Shown here piece by piece: positions 17,444 to 26,078 of a stretch of 33,297 bases of DNA. The notes beneath the pieces were generated by a model. The model saw only the letters and a list, made by a program, of their open reading frames with translations, ran no database searches and had not been told where the DNA came from. The stretch comes from Candidatus Zhuqueibacterota bacterium (GTDB taxonomy: Bacteria > Zhuqueibacterota > Zhuqueibacteria > Oceanimicrobiales > Oceanimicrobiaceae), in the NCBI GenBank assembly GCA_029262035.1, contig JAJDAE010000211.1:1-33297 (forward strand), written 5' to 3'. How positions within the stretch are numbered: position 1 is the stretch's first letter; every line of letters starts with the position of its first letter. The position numbers and the translations under genes were made by a program.

Positions 17444-17674
17444 ATGCGAGATATTATACTTGTTTTTGTTGCAGGCTTAACCATGGTCATTTTCAGTTTA
17501 CTGTTCAGTGGGTGTGTTGCTGTAAAACCGTATGAACGTGAAAACCTCGCTGACCGCATTATGGACTTTGACGCCATCGCGGCAGAAAGCGGTATGGAGC
17601 GCCATTTTCTGGAAACCCGGGAGGGCAGTTCCGGAGGCCACGGCGGTTCAGGTGGTGGATGTGCTTGTAATTAA
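17444..17674 (+). CDS. DUF4266 mini-lipoprotein with Gly/Cys tail
   Basis: 76-residue DUF4266 protein. A hydrophobic signal ends LLFSGC, so Cys24 is probably lipidated and the mature chain is only about 53 residues. The family core KPYERENLADRIM follows directly. The chain ends in a flexible Gly/Ser/His stretch and the dipeptide-spaced cysteines of GGGCACN, the conserved end of this family. GGAG precedes the start. Function is unknown. The two tail cysteines beside a TlpA gene could bind a metal or cofactor, form a disulfide, or be modified, but no modifying enzyme is visible. DUF4266 and DUF3570 genes usually occur together, as here. Confidence 0.85.
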   Translation: MRDIILVFVAGLTMVIFSLLFSGCVAVKPYERENLADRIMDFDAIAAESGMERHFLETREGSSGGHGGSGGGCACN

Positions 17675-17707
17675 CACAAATTTCAACCCAAATAAATGGT
17701 AAGTTTT

Positions 17708-18814
17708 ATGAAATCGGCAATTATTAAAACAACATCATGCGCGCTGCTTCTTACATTTACTTCGGTAATTTGGGGCGATGAAAAATTCAGTCTGCGGACA
17801 AACCTTTTCAATGACAACACCGGGACAACCGTACAGTCTCCCGCGCTGGAAGTTATAAAAGACCTTGCCGGACAAATTGAGTTTGTCTTGCGGTACACGC
17901 TGGATCGGGTAATCATTCCACCTATCCGGGGCCTGGCCGCAACCCCAACAGCAGACGCCATTACCGGCGCTTCCAGACCCGTTGACGATGGCAATGCCGC
18001 CAATAAATCTTTTGCAAAAGATCGCAATGAATTCAACCTGGGTTTTTCTTTGCCCGGGTTCAGCGGTAGCTACTACTACAGCACCGAGAGCGATTATATC
18101 GGCAGGATGGCTACGGTCTCTGCTAACATTGACTTTAATCAGAAGAACACCAACCTCTCGGGTTTTTACAGCTACGGTTGGGACGATATAAGTCCTTTGG
18201 GCGCTGATACTTCCCACACCAAAATCGCGCACGCTGGTAACATCACTCTGACTCAGGCGTTGAGTCCCACGGTCATCGCGCGTATTGGCGCTGATATTTC
18301 TCTGCATGACGGGTTTCAAAGTAATCCGTACAGAACGGTAAATGCGGGCGGACAAATTTTGCCTGAAAACCACCCGTTGCAGCGCACACGCGGCTCGGTG
18401 TTTTTTAAGGTGAACCGCTATTTCGACACCGAGACATCTTTGAACATGGAATACCGCTACTATCAGGATGACTGGGAAGTCAAATCTCACACACTTGGTT
18501 TTTACTTCCATCAATACTTTAATGACAAAGTATTGATTCGCTACCGCTACCGCTACTACCAGCAAACACAGGCCGAATTTTATCGTAAAACTTACCCCAT
18601 CGTTCAACCGTTCATGACTTCCGATTATAAAATGGAAAAGTTTAATGCGCACTTATTTGGCTTCAAGGTTGAATACAAACTGAAAGATTTACTCAAGGAT
18701 GGTGTTCTTTCTTTCATGTCTTCTTCAATTCTCGATGTCAAATATGAACGATACTTTTCATCGAATGATTTTACCGCAGATATTTTTCAATTTGGACTTG
18801 TCTTTAACTACTAA
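17708..18814 (+). CDS. DUF3570 outer-membrane protein
   Basis: 368-residue DUF3570 protein. A signal peptide covers about 1-21. Next comes the family opening LRTNLFNDNTGTTVQSPAL and a region with IIPPIRGLAATPTADAITGAS. The rest is a long series of amphipathic strands rich in Tyr and alternating polar residues (YYYSTESDYIGRMATVSANI, LNMEYRYYQDDW, LIRYRYRYYQQ), ending FGLVFNY with an aromatic terminus. This predicts an outer-membrane beta-barrel. The ATG at 17708 gives the better signal peptide; one at 17696 is possible. Family function is not established. In the usual cluster it accompanies DUF4266, a thioredoxin and often ApbE; ApbE is missing here. Confidence 0.85.
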   Translation: MKSAIIKTTSCALLLTFTSVIWGDEKFSLRTNLFNDNTGTTVQSPALEVIKDLAGQIEFVLRYTLDRVIIPPIRGLAATPTADAITGASRPVDDGNAANKSFAKDRNEFNLGFSLPGFSGSYYYSTESDYIGRMATVSANIDFNQKNTNLSGFYSYGWDDISPLGADTSHTKIAHAGNITLTQALSPTVIARIGADISLHDGFQSNPYRTVNAGGQILPENHPLQRTRGSVFFKVNRYFDTETSLNMEYRYYQDDWEVKSHTLGFYFHQYFNDKVLIRYRYRYYQQTQAEFYRKTYPIVQPFMTSDYKMEKFNAHLFGFKVEYKLKDLLKDGVLSFMSSSILDVKYERYFSSNDFTADIFQFGLVFNY

Positions 18815-18831
18815 AATAGGGGACAAAAACT

Positions 18832-21435
18832 ATGAAACGAAATAAATATATAAAAATACCATTCACATTGGGTGTAATGATTTTAAGCATGGCTATGTTT
18901 GGAGATAATTCACAAACCAGCCTGGAATCAATGGGATTTTCCCGGGCAAAAATCAATGAGACCGCTCTGGTGGAATTGGCCGTTGACCAATTGAGAACAA
19001 GTATTAAAACCGGGAACATGGCTCAGCTTAAAGCCATAATCTCCGGCGATTTACAAAAAAGTGTTTCAAAAGGGGAAAACGCACAGCTATCACTCAATTC
19101 TGGTAAAGAGAATGTCATATTTGATTCAATTAATTCACATCTCCTGCCGAAAATAAAACTACGGACAACTAGAATCGCTCTACAAGACAAGCGCGCAGTT
19201 GTTTATGGAAATATTGAAGTGGGATCTGAATCGACTACGACTACGGAGCTGACCTTCGCGAAAGAAAACGACATGTGGAAACTTGTATCTGATAATGAGT
19301 TACTTACGAACCTGGAAGCTGAATTACGAAATGCGACCCCCGAAGATGACACCGAACAGTCCGTTATTGAACTCTACGCCGACGATGGAGCCGAAAATCG
19401 AACGATCGCACTGCGCGCTATGAGCGATGAGCACAGCATTCAAAAGCTCACCAAGTCCGTTACACAAAACAAGCTTAACCGCAATCTGTTTAAAAACCCT
19501 TATGCCGGCGTTCTTTTTTCATCGGTCACACAATCAGACCATGCGCCATTCTTCACTGCCCAATATGTTCAACTGGTAACCGACCCCGCCTGGAATCGCG
19601 TGGTTTATGGAGATTACGAGGGTTGGGTTAAAGCGTACAGAAACGGCAATTCTGAAATAGAAGCGCTAAAAAGTCCGCACGGAATTGACCGCGATGCCGA
19701 TGGCAATATTTACATCGCCGATACCGGCAACAACCGAATCGTGGTTTTGAAACTTGAGGGCTCTGAAGGAGAGACCGAATTAAATTATCAATTTTCTTTT
19801 GGCAAAGACAATTTGAGTCTACCCTACGATGTGGCTTGGGATGATTCAGGTACTCCGCTGAGAAACAGTGATGACATCATCTGGGTAACCGATACCGGCA
19901 ATCACCGCATTCTCGGATATTCGTTAAACGAAAAATCTGCTGAACAAAAATTCAGTTATGGCAGCAACGGCAATGCAGAGGGCGAGTTCTTTGAGCCGAC
20001 CTCAATTGCCGTGGGTAAATTTAACGGAGCAGGCAACGGTCAACTTTACGTTGGCGATGCAGGCAACCGCAGAGTTGCCCATCTTTCGGTTAAACCCAAT
20101 AACATGCAATGGCTCGGTAGTTTCGAAAATAAAGAAGAGAGCCAGTTTACAGCGGTGGAAGTGGACCATTGGGGCAACGTTTTTGTAACCGACCGCAGCT
20201 ACCGTGAAATCATTAAACTCACACCAACTCTCAAAACCCTGACAACCATCAAAGGTGAGGCAAACGCTCTTGTCGACCCGGCCAACATCCATGTAATTTT
20301 TGGAAAAGTAACCATTGAGTCCGAAAATAAAACTTACTGGTCCGGCTACGATCAAGCTTTCTCACTGGAAAAATGGGCGGAAAATTCCGGCGCAGAACGT
20401 TATAATTTAGGTACCGATTTTGCAAACTATAATCTAACGCTTAGCGAAGATTTAGCACACCTCTATGTAAATGGAACCTTAACTGACAATAGCAAAGTAT
20501 CTGTCGCCATCGTCGATGCGGCCACGAACTCAACTGTCAAACAAATTTCCATGGGTTGGCTTATTGCCGGTGATAAACAAGTTAGCTGGAACAGAACCGA
20601 CGATCTCGGCTGGCAGGTTAAACCAGGGCAGTACAAGTTACAACTCACCGCAGAATCCGGTTATGGCGGCAAAATCCTAAAGGAGTCCTCAAATTTCTAT
20701 TTGCCGCTTTACTACAACGAAGATAGCGGCGCAGACAAAAAACAGGATGAACATCTCGTACAAGGAACAGCAAATTCTGAATGGGGCACCGCACCATTCG
20801 AGACAATAGCAAAACATCCCTCGGAAGTCATTTACCGCTTCACGGATTTAAATCCGGCAATTGAATATGAATTTAAGGCAGACTTTTTTAACAAGGTAGG
20901 CTACGATCTGAAGCAATCGATTCATGTTAATCAAACACAGGTAGTTCAAGAGGCGGAAATACCTGCTGGATTTAAAAGCGTGAATTGGACCGCGCTTCCG
21001 AGGGAAACTTTTAGCGATGGAACCGTTGAAATTCGCTTCAAAAAAGAATCGGGCGAAGGCGACGCCATGGTCTCACAACTTTGGCTGCGTGAGTCCGACT
21101 TCAATGCGGAGAACACCCCGGACCAGAAAACCATTTCAGCCAGCATCCCCAAAGAATATACACTGAGGCAAAATTACCCGAATCCATTCAACCCGACAAC
21201 CAATATAGAATTTGGTGTTCCGGAGGGAATTGTCAATAATGTGACCTTACGTATTTACAATACACTTGGTCAGACAGTCGCCGTTCTGATGAACGGACAA
21301 CTTCCCCCGGGACGCCATACTATTGTATGGAACGGCCGCGATAATTTAGACCGGCAGGTTTCCAGCGGCGTTTATTTTTACCAATTCAAAGCCGGCAAAC
21401 ATTCTGAAGTTAAAAAAATGATTCTGATGAAATAA
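18832..21435 (+). CDS. Secreted NHL-repeat propeller, type IX sorting tail
   Basis: 867-residue exported protein and last gene of the operon, 17 bases after DUF3570. After a signal peptide (about 1-24), residues about 40-165 look like an NTF2/SnoaL-type domain (ALVELAVDQLRTSIKTGNMA, MWKLVSDNELL). Residues about 265-490 form an NHL propeller (SPHGIDRDADGNIYIADTGN, IIWVTDTGNHRILGY, LYVGDAGNRRV, WGNVFVTDRSYREI). A FlgD-like segment and a further beta-domain precede the type IX tail (LRQNYPNPFNPTTNIEFG, SSGVYFYQFKAG, KMILMK). It should be displayed on or released from the cell surface. Its position makes it the exported arm of the HzsA-like/TlpA/DUF4266/DUF3570 unit, an unusual association. No catalytic residues were recognised. 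Confidence 0.85.
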   Translation: MKRNKYIKIPFTLGVMILSMAMFGDNSQTSLESMGFSRAKINETALVELAVDQLRTSIKTGNMAQLKAIISGDLQKSVSKGENAQLSLNSGKENVIFDSINSHLLPKIKLRTTRIALQDKRAVVYGNIEVGSESTTTTELTFAKENDMWKLVSDNELLTNLEAELRNATPEDDTEQSVIELYADDGAENRTIALRAMSDEHSIQKLTKSVTQNKLNRNLFKNPYAGVLFSSVTQSDHAPFFTAQYVQLVTDPAWNRVVYGDYEGWVKAYRNGNSEIEALKSPHGIDRDADGNIYIADTGNNRIVVLKLEGSEGETELNYQFSFGKDNLSLPYDVAWDDSGTPLRNSDDIIWVTDTGNHRILGYSLNEKSAEQKFSYGSNGNAEGEFFEPTSIAVGKFNGAGNGQLYVGDAGNRRVAHLSVKPNNMQWLGSFENKEESQFTAVEVDHWGNVFVTDRSYREIIKLTPTLKTLTTIKGEANALVDPANIHVIFGKVTIESENKTYWSGYDQAFSLEKWAENSGAERYNLGTDFANYNLTLSEDLAHLYVNGTLTDNSKVSVAIVDAATNSTVKQISMGWLIAGDKQVSWNRTDDLGWQVKPGQYKLQLTAESGYGGKILKESSNFYLPLYYNEDSGADKKQDEHLVQGTANSEWGTAPFETIAKHPSEVIYRFTDLNPAIEYEFKADFFNKVGYDLKQSIHVNQTQVVQEAEIPAGFKSVNWTALPRETFSDGTVEIRFKKESGEGDAMVSQLWLRESDFNAENTPDQKTISASIPKEYTLRQNYPNPFNPTTNIEFGVPEGIVNNVTLRIYNTLGQTVAVLMNGQLPPGRHTIVWNGRDNLDRQVSSGVYFYQFKAGKHSEVKKMILMK

Positions 21436-21483
21436 AGCTGCAACAACATCCCTTCTCCACTATCCCACCCACTAATTGAGCCA

Positions 21484-21519
21484 GAGGCCTCGGATATATT
21501 ATCCGGGGCCTCATTTTTT
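21484..21519 (+). terminator. Rho-independent terminator of the HzsA-like operon
   Basis: A 13-base-pair stem (GAGGCCTCGGATA at 21484-21496 with TATCCGGGGCCTC at 21500-21512, one G-U pair), a three-base loop, then ATTTTTT. It lies 48 bases after the NHL-protein stop and closes the plus-strand operon. No T-tract exists on the other side, so it acts on one strand only. Confidence 0.92.
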
Positions 21520-21660
21520 CAGGAAACTCTAAGCTACAATTACATTTTACCTAGTCAATTCAAAACAACTTACGAAAGTAAATTACACGTATCATGGTGG
21601 TCGTACAAGTTAACAAATTCGCGGACGGTCTGGCTTGTGACAAGCTTTTATTCACCTATT

Positions 21661-21770
21661 ATGAAAAAAATATTAACATTAATGATAAGTTTCTCTCTGA
21701 GGGATTTTGAAACCCAGTCAGAATCATTTGCTTACCGCAATAACGTCATTTTTCCGGTAAAGGATTTCTG
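21661..21770 (+). pseudogene. Possible truncated secreted-protein start
   Basis: A 36-codon frame opens like a signal peptide (MKKILTLMISFSL) and then loses that character, running into the 3' end of the convergent M6 protease gene. No Shine-Dalgarno is seen. It may be the remnant of a deleted secreted-protein gene, or chance in AT-rich DNA. Confidence 0.25.
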
Positions 21771-23765
21771 AGTTAAAGAGGCCCTGATGATTTCAAAACG
21801 GTAAACGTAAACCCCCGAAGACGCATCCCTACCGTTAGTATCTTTGCCATCCCAGATTACCGAATGAAACCCAGCCGGCAAGACAGTATTGTTTAGTTCT
21901 CGCACATGCTCTCCCCGTACATTGTAAATAATCAAGCGAACTTGTGAAGACTCAGGCAATTCAAAGCGGATTTTGGTTTCGGGGTTGAAAGGGTTGGGAT
22001 GGTTTTGTGAAACCCGAAATATATTGGGTACGGCAACATTCTCCATCTCGAAATAATTCTTTGGCAAGGTATTGCTGCCAACCCAATCCTCACCGGAATA
22101 ATCGGATTCATTGTCAGCGTCATCTACGGCAGTAGCACGATAATGCACAGACGATGTTGTTGAGGTATTGATGGTGGTAGAATTGTCTATCCAGCTGGTG
22201 CTAGTTGTGGTAGTTACCGGATTATTACCCCATGAAATTGCCTGAGGCCATGAATCTTTATAGCCACGGTATATAGCGTAGTGATTCAAGTCGGGTTCGG
22301 AGTTAGCATCCCATTTTACTACCGGCTTCGCACCGTTGCTCGTTCGGTTGGGGATATACAGATTTTGTGGACGATCGGGCGGAGCATCTAGTGTTACGTC
22401 CAAAGTAATATCACTGCTTTGTTCCTGGATATCAAGGATGGCAACATCGGTGAATGTACTATTTCGGGTGGTAGAATTGGGTATTGTCCAAGGGGTGAAA
22501 TTATCTTGGGTGATTTGTTTAAAAGGATCAGTGCTGCTGCCTCCACCGAGTGATGTCGGGCTTCCTCCGTTTGCTCGTTCGATATATAATTGACCCGAAT
22601 AGGAACTTTTGTTTGGCGCAATATGTGAGATAAGCAACCCTGTTCCCGGCAATTGTTTGTCACAGTTATCGTTACCATCGCTCTGGTCCTGGTCAGCCCA
22701 AAACGTACGTTGACGGTTTTCTATAAGAAAATACTCTCCATTTTGTATCGCTACCTTATAAATATCCGATGTTGTTATGGACTCCGTAAGAACTAAATTG
22801 ATTGAATCGCCTAAAATCGTCCTCGGGGATATCCAGCCAAGAAGTTCACGCTCATAAGCGGACATTGATTGACCAGCGCCACCATTATCCATCAACCCCC
22901 AATTGCCTATATTATTAAAGTGAAATCCCCCTTTGAAACCATAAAATCGATGCGCATATTCATGCGCAATAAGTAATACAAATCCTTTGTGATCAACAGT
23001 ATTTGTAATTACACCAGATCCCTTCTGGAAGGAACCGTCAATATTTAATCCGTCGACTTGGAAAGAACCAAAATTGGTAGAACTGCTGTTCGATACACCA
23101 TCAAGATTTGATATTCCACTGAAACCTGGTTGAAAATGAAACCTAAAGGCAAGTATAATCATGTCGAACTTACCATCAGATTGCCTAATGGTTGTGCCAT
23201 TTTTGTAGTCGTCAAAACTCGATAGATCTATTCCCTCTGGGTTATTGTCAACGAAAGTCAAAATTTCTCTATTTACCGCAATCCATTCATTTGAAAAGCT
23301 GTGATTGGCCAAATTTTCGTACCAGCTTCTTGAGTGTACAGGGACTACCAATTCAGGATAGACCTCACCAACTAAATGAAAATCGCCGTGAGTGCCATCG
23401 TTGCGATCTCTAGACATTTTGCAAAAATAGTCTGTTAAACTATTCTCTGAATGTGTTCCTGAGCTTGTTTCATCGATCACTGACAAACCCCAAGAAGGGA
23501 TGTCGGCTCGGTCATAAGGCCACTCTGTTGCGGAATCGGTTGTGCATCGGCTTCCATCATCAGGTGTTGGCGGGTTTGAACCGAACGTATCATCGCTAAA
23601 CTGAACAAAAATAATTAAGGCTTTACTTGTTCCAGTAGTTGGTACAAATGGGCCTGCCTGTGAAGACGCAGCGTTCATTGTGCAATAGGGTGCTGTGTCT
23701 TCAGAAAAGGCATATTCATTTACGCCCCAAAAGGTAAAGATACAACAAATTAGAAAATAGATCAT
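21732..23765 (-). CDS. M6-family metalloprotease, type IX sorting tail
   Basis: 677-residue secreted zinc protease of the M6 (immune inhibitor A-like) family. A signal peptide covers about 1-20. The catalytic domain, about 40-380, contains IIFVQFSD, SLTDYFCKMS and the zinc site HEYAH at residues 268-272 with catalytic Glu269. WGLMDNGG downstream is the likely Met-turn region. About 440-560 is a fibronectin-III-like domain (APPDRPQNLYIP, DLNHYAIYRGYKDSWP, HYRATAVDDADNESDYSG). The C-terminus is a type IX sorting domain (VSQNHPNPFNPETKIRFEL, SSGVYVYRFE, KMTLLR). No large propeptide is evident. AAGGA eight bases before the ATG supports the start. It lies 38 bases downstream of the small CTD gene and is probably cotranscribed with it. 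Likely role: extracellular protein degradation. Confidence 0.9.
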   Translation of the reverse strand: MIYFLICCIFTFWGVNEYAFSEDTAPYCTMNAASSQAGPFVPTTGTSKALIIFVQFSDDTFGSNPPTPDDGSRCTTDSATEWPYDRADIPSWGLSVIDETSSGTHSENSLTDYFCKMSRDRNDGTHGDFHLVGEVYPELVVPVHSRSWYENLANHSFSNEWIAVNREILTFVDNNPEGIDLSSFDDYKNGTTIRQSDGKFDMIILAFRFHFQPGFSGISNLDGVSNSSSTNFGSFQVDGLNIDGSFQKGSGVITNTVDHKGFVLLIAHEYAHRFYGFKGGFHFNNIGNWGLMDNGGAGQSMSAYERELLGWISPRTILGDSINLVLTESITTSDIYKVAIQNGEYFLIENRQRTFWADQDQSDGNDNCDKQLPGTGLLISHIAPNKSSYSGQLYIERANGGSPTSLGGGSSTDPFKQITQDNFTPWTIPNSTTRNSTFTDVAILDIQEQSSDITLDVTLDAPPDRPQNLYIPNRTSNGAKPVVKWDANSEPDLNHYAIYRGYKDSWPQAISWGNNPVTTTTSTSWIDNSTTINTSTTSSVHYRATAVDDADNESDYSGEDWVGSNTLPKNYFEMENVAVPNIFRVSQNHPNPFNPETKIRFELPESSQVRLIIYNVRGEHVRELNNTVLPAGFHSVIWDGKDTNGRDASSGVYVYRFEIIRASLTQKSFTGKMTLLR

Positions 23766-23803
23766 GACATTGTCCTTTCTTGGTTTGTTATTGTTTGACT
23801 ACA

Positions 23804-24706
23804 TTACTTTAAAAAAAAGAGGATTTTCTGAACACTCATTTTGTTTTTTAAAGATAGCGAGTAAACATATGGTCCTGACGCTACTAAAAAACCACTTTCG
23901 TTTCTTCCCTTCCACTTTAGAGTATGAATACCTGAGTTCTCAAAGTCTTGCTTTAACAGCTTAACTCTCTGACCATTCAAATTAAATACTTCAACTCGAA
24001 TCTCGGATGCTTGAGCAAGTGTGTATACAATAGTAGTAGTGCTATTGAAGGGATTGGGATAGCTCTGCAAAAAGTTCGCTTCAAACTTTGCTTCAGGAGG
24101 CTTATGCTTCACAGAAGTAATATTTCCCATTCTTACACTATCTATGATCGCTCCCTGAAGTTCGATGTCAACGCCCTCAAATCCCTCAAACACCACGCCA
24201 ATACTATCTACCAGGATATATTCCGTTCGGAACCCCAATGGTATAGAGTCTGGGAGAGTAAATGACTCTATCTTGACAAATTTATGTGATTTGGAGAAAA
24301 AAACGGCCTCGCCAATTTGAGTTACCTGGGAGAAGCCAGAGTCAGAAGGATTTCCAAAAAGCGGGAAATTCCAGGCATCACCGAAACTAATGTTGAGTTT
24401 GAACAGCAGGAATTCATCAGAGTGAGAAGTATTGAACTGATATACATTGTCAGCGCTATCAACTCTTTGAAAAACCTGTCTTAGTCCAAAAGGCGATTTT
24501 TTTTCGATTCTGCGGTAAGCGCGGCCATTGGGAAAGAGGGTGTCTCCAATTACTTTTCGCGTTTCCTGTGTAATCAACACGCCATTGTTTTCATTGCGGC
24601 GATATTCCCAAAAGTCATTGGTGTTGAGTGGATAATAAAATGAACCTTGCATATCTTGAGCAAATAAATTGCAAAAGAAAGGGAGTAGTAACAATAGCCT
24701 TTTCAT
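23804..24706 (-). CDS. Small secreted protein of unknown function, type IX sorting tail
   Basis: 300-residue secreted protein. The ATG at 24706 is chosen over a GTG at 24715 because GGAGAGG then sits at proper spacing and the signal peptide begins cleanly (MKRLLLLLPFFCNLFAQ). The mature part, about 18-205, begins FYYPLNTNDFWEYR, a pattern common in FCB secreted proteins, and appears to be all-beta; no enzyme motif is seen. The type IX tail follows (LQSYPNPFNSTTTIVYTL, SGPYVYSL, KILFFLK). The sorting motif deviates from its neighbours at two positions, QS for QN and NS for NP. It is the first gene of a pair with the M6 protease; whether it assists that protease is unknown. Confidence 0.8.
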   Translation of the reverse strand: MKRLLLLLPFFCNLFAQDMQGSFYYPLNTNDFWEYRRNENNGVLITQETRKVIGDTLFPNGRAYRRIEKKSPFGLRQVFQRVDSADNVYQFNTSHSDEFLLFKLNISFGDAWNFPLFGNPSDSGFSQVTQIGEAVFFSKSHKFVKIESFTLPDSIPLGFRTEYILVDSIGVVFEGFEGVDIELQGAIIDSVRMGNITSVKHKPPEAKFEANFLQSYPNPFNSTTTIVYTLAQASEIRVEVFNLNGQRVKLLKQDFENSGIHTLKWKGRNESGFLVASGPYVYSLSLKNKMSVQKILFFLK

Positions 24707-24715
24707 GAAAAACAC

Positions 24716-25127
24716 CTCTCCAAATACTATTTAATTTCTACATTATTTGATAGTACCAAGCTTGTTAATCATCTAAAAATACTATTTGAGAGAATCTCTG
24801 AAGGGTTCAACATTACACAATCTGCTCAAAACAAAACTCGAATTGTCGCTCAAAGATCCTTCCAAAACCACTCTCCGCGATTTATGTAAATATGTGGGAT
24901 ACACTCTTTGACTATTAACAATCGTTGGCAGTATGATGCTGTATCTAAGTAATAAAAAATAATTGCAACGTCAACAACAAAACATGGTTTTTTTAAAATT
25001 ATTGCGAAAAATATAATTACTTGCTAATATTTTACAAAGTTATTACCTGTGCCTTTAAACGTTTTCTGTGATTTTATATTTAAAAACTGCGATAATGGGA
25101 GAAATTTCGCAGGCGTTATTGAAATTC
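24716..25127. other. Intergenic region with an 11-base direct repeat
   Basis: About 410 bases without a supported gene. It should contain the promoter of the small CTD/M6 protease pair (minus strand). AAATACTATTT occurs at 24722-24732 and again at 24777-24787, 55 bases apart, close to whole helical turns, and could be a paired regulator site. Nothing else stands out; short frames here are probably incidental. Confidence 0.4.
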
Positions 25128-26075
25128 TCAGAGTATCACAACCTGATTCCTTCGCGCGATATTAAAACCCAGCTTGAGAACACTTTTGGTTTGAGCGCTT
25201 TCAGGATTGAGCAACGGGTTGGTATGATTAAAGTGGATGAAATATATTTTACTTTTTTCTACTGCCGGAAGATTTTTAAATAGTTGCAAACTTTCGATAA
25301 CAAACGGGTGCGGGATTTCTGAAATGTCCCGGGCTTTTATTTCATCGCCATCGTAAAAACTGGCATCGAGGAAAGCATAATCGACATTTTTGATTTGCTT
25401 GATAATACTCTCATCCCACCGCTCCCACTTATCAATATCAGGAATAAACAATACTTTTTTAGATGGCCCGGAAATAATGTAACCAACGGTTTCTGAAAAC
25501 TCATCCCGATGCGGCACCCTGATGGGTTTGACTTTCACATTAGCCGACAGCGTAATCTCATTGTCCCGGTGTAACGGCTCCAACCTGATGTTGTTCAGAG
25601 CGACAAGCTGACTCCATGGGCCGTTTTGCTCAAGAAAAGACTTCATTCCCGGCATGGCATAAACCGAAACATCTTTGCTATTCATGGACTCTTTGCCGAG
25701 GTACATCAACCCGGTATAATGCCCGATATGCGCGTGGGTTAAGAAAATCCCGTTTGGGGTTTCCTGTGTGTTGAAAGTGGCAATATTTTTAAGCGCTTTC
25801 ATTTGCCGGGGCAAATCGGGGGTGGCCTCAAACATCCACGAGCTTTTGTTTTGATGATCGATCACACCCAGCGAAACCACCATTCTTTGAGCATCCGGAT
25901 TCAGAAATAAACTTTTGCAGCATTCTTTTGCACAGCCAGCATGGGGCGCACCGGCATCCTGTACGGTGCCAAGAACAACCAATGAAACTTTATCTTTTTC
26001 CTGAGGCGTAACTAAATTAAAAGCTCCGCTTAGAAGATAAAAAGTTAGCGTAAAGAGAGTTAGTGTGTTAGTCAT
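25128..26075 (-). CDS. PqqB-like metallo-beta-lactamase-fold hydrolase
   Basis: 315-residue exported protein of the metallo-beta-lactamase superfamily, closest in layout to PqqB. A hydrophobic N-terminus (about 1-22) predicts secretion to the periplasm. The PqqB-like opening VVLGTVQDAGAPHAGC precedes a Cys cluster (CAKECC). The metal motif reads HAHIGH at residues 114-119, with Gly where most family members have Asp. Later motifs include VPHRDEFSETVGYII, VLFIPDID, DASFYDGDEI and FIHFNHTNP. Orphan PqqB-like proteins are frequent outside PQQ operons; no pqqA, C, D or E is here, so PQQ synthesis is not supported. It starts three bases after the YCF48 propeller gene, indicating translational coupling. 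Substrate unknown. Confidence 0.85.
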   Translation of the reverse strand: MTNTLTLFTLTFYLLSGAFNLVTPQEKDKVSLVVLGTVQDAGAPHAGCAKECCKSLFLNPDAQRMVVSLGVIDHQNKSSWMFEATPDLPRQMKALKNIATFNTQETPNGIFLTHAHIGHYTGLMYLGKESMNSKDVSVYAMPGMKSFLEQNGPWSQLVALNNIRLEPLHRDNEITLSANVKVKPIRVPHRDEFSETVGYIISGPSKKVLFIPDIDKWERWDESIIKQIKNVDYAFLDASFYDGDEIKARDISEIPHPFVIESLQLFKNLPAVEKSKIYFIHFNHTNPLLNPESAQTKSVLKLGFNIARRNQVVIL

Positions 26076-26078
26076 TTA

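Noticed and set aside
17735-18652. Long minus-strand open frame of 305 codons opposite the DUF3570 gene
   Set aside because: It has no recognisable domain or ribosome site and mirrors a gene with clear family motifs, signal peptide and operon context.
25068-25283. Plus-strand 71-codon frame
   Set aside because: Mostly antisense to the end of the PqqB-like gene, with no ribosome site or domain.
25128-26075. PQQ biosynthesis locus
   Set aside because: Only a PqqB-like protein is present, with a signal peptide and an altered metal motif; no pqqA, C, D or E is nearby.
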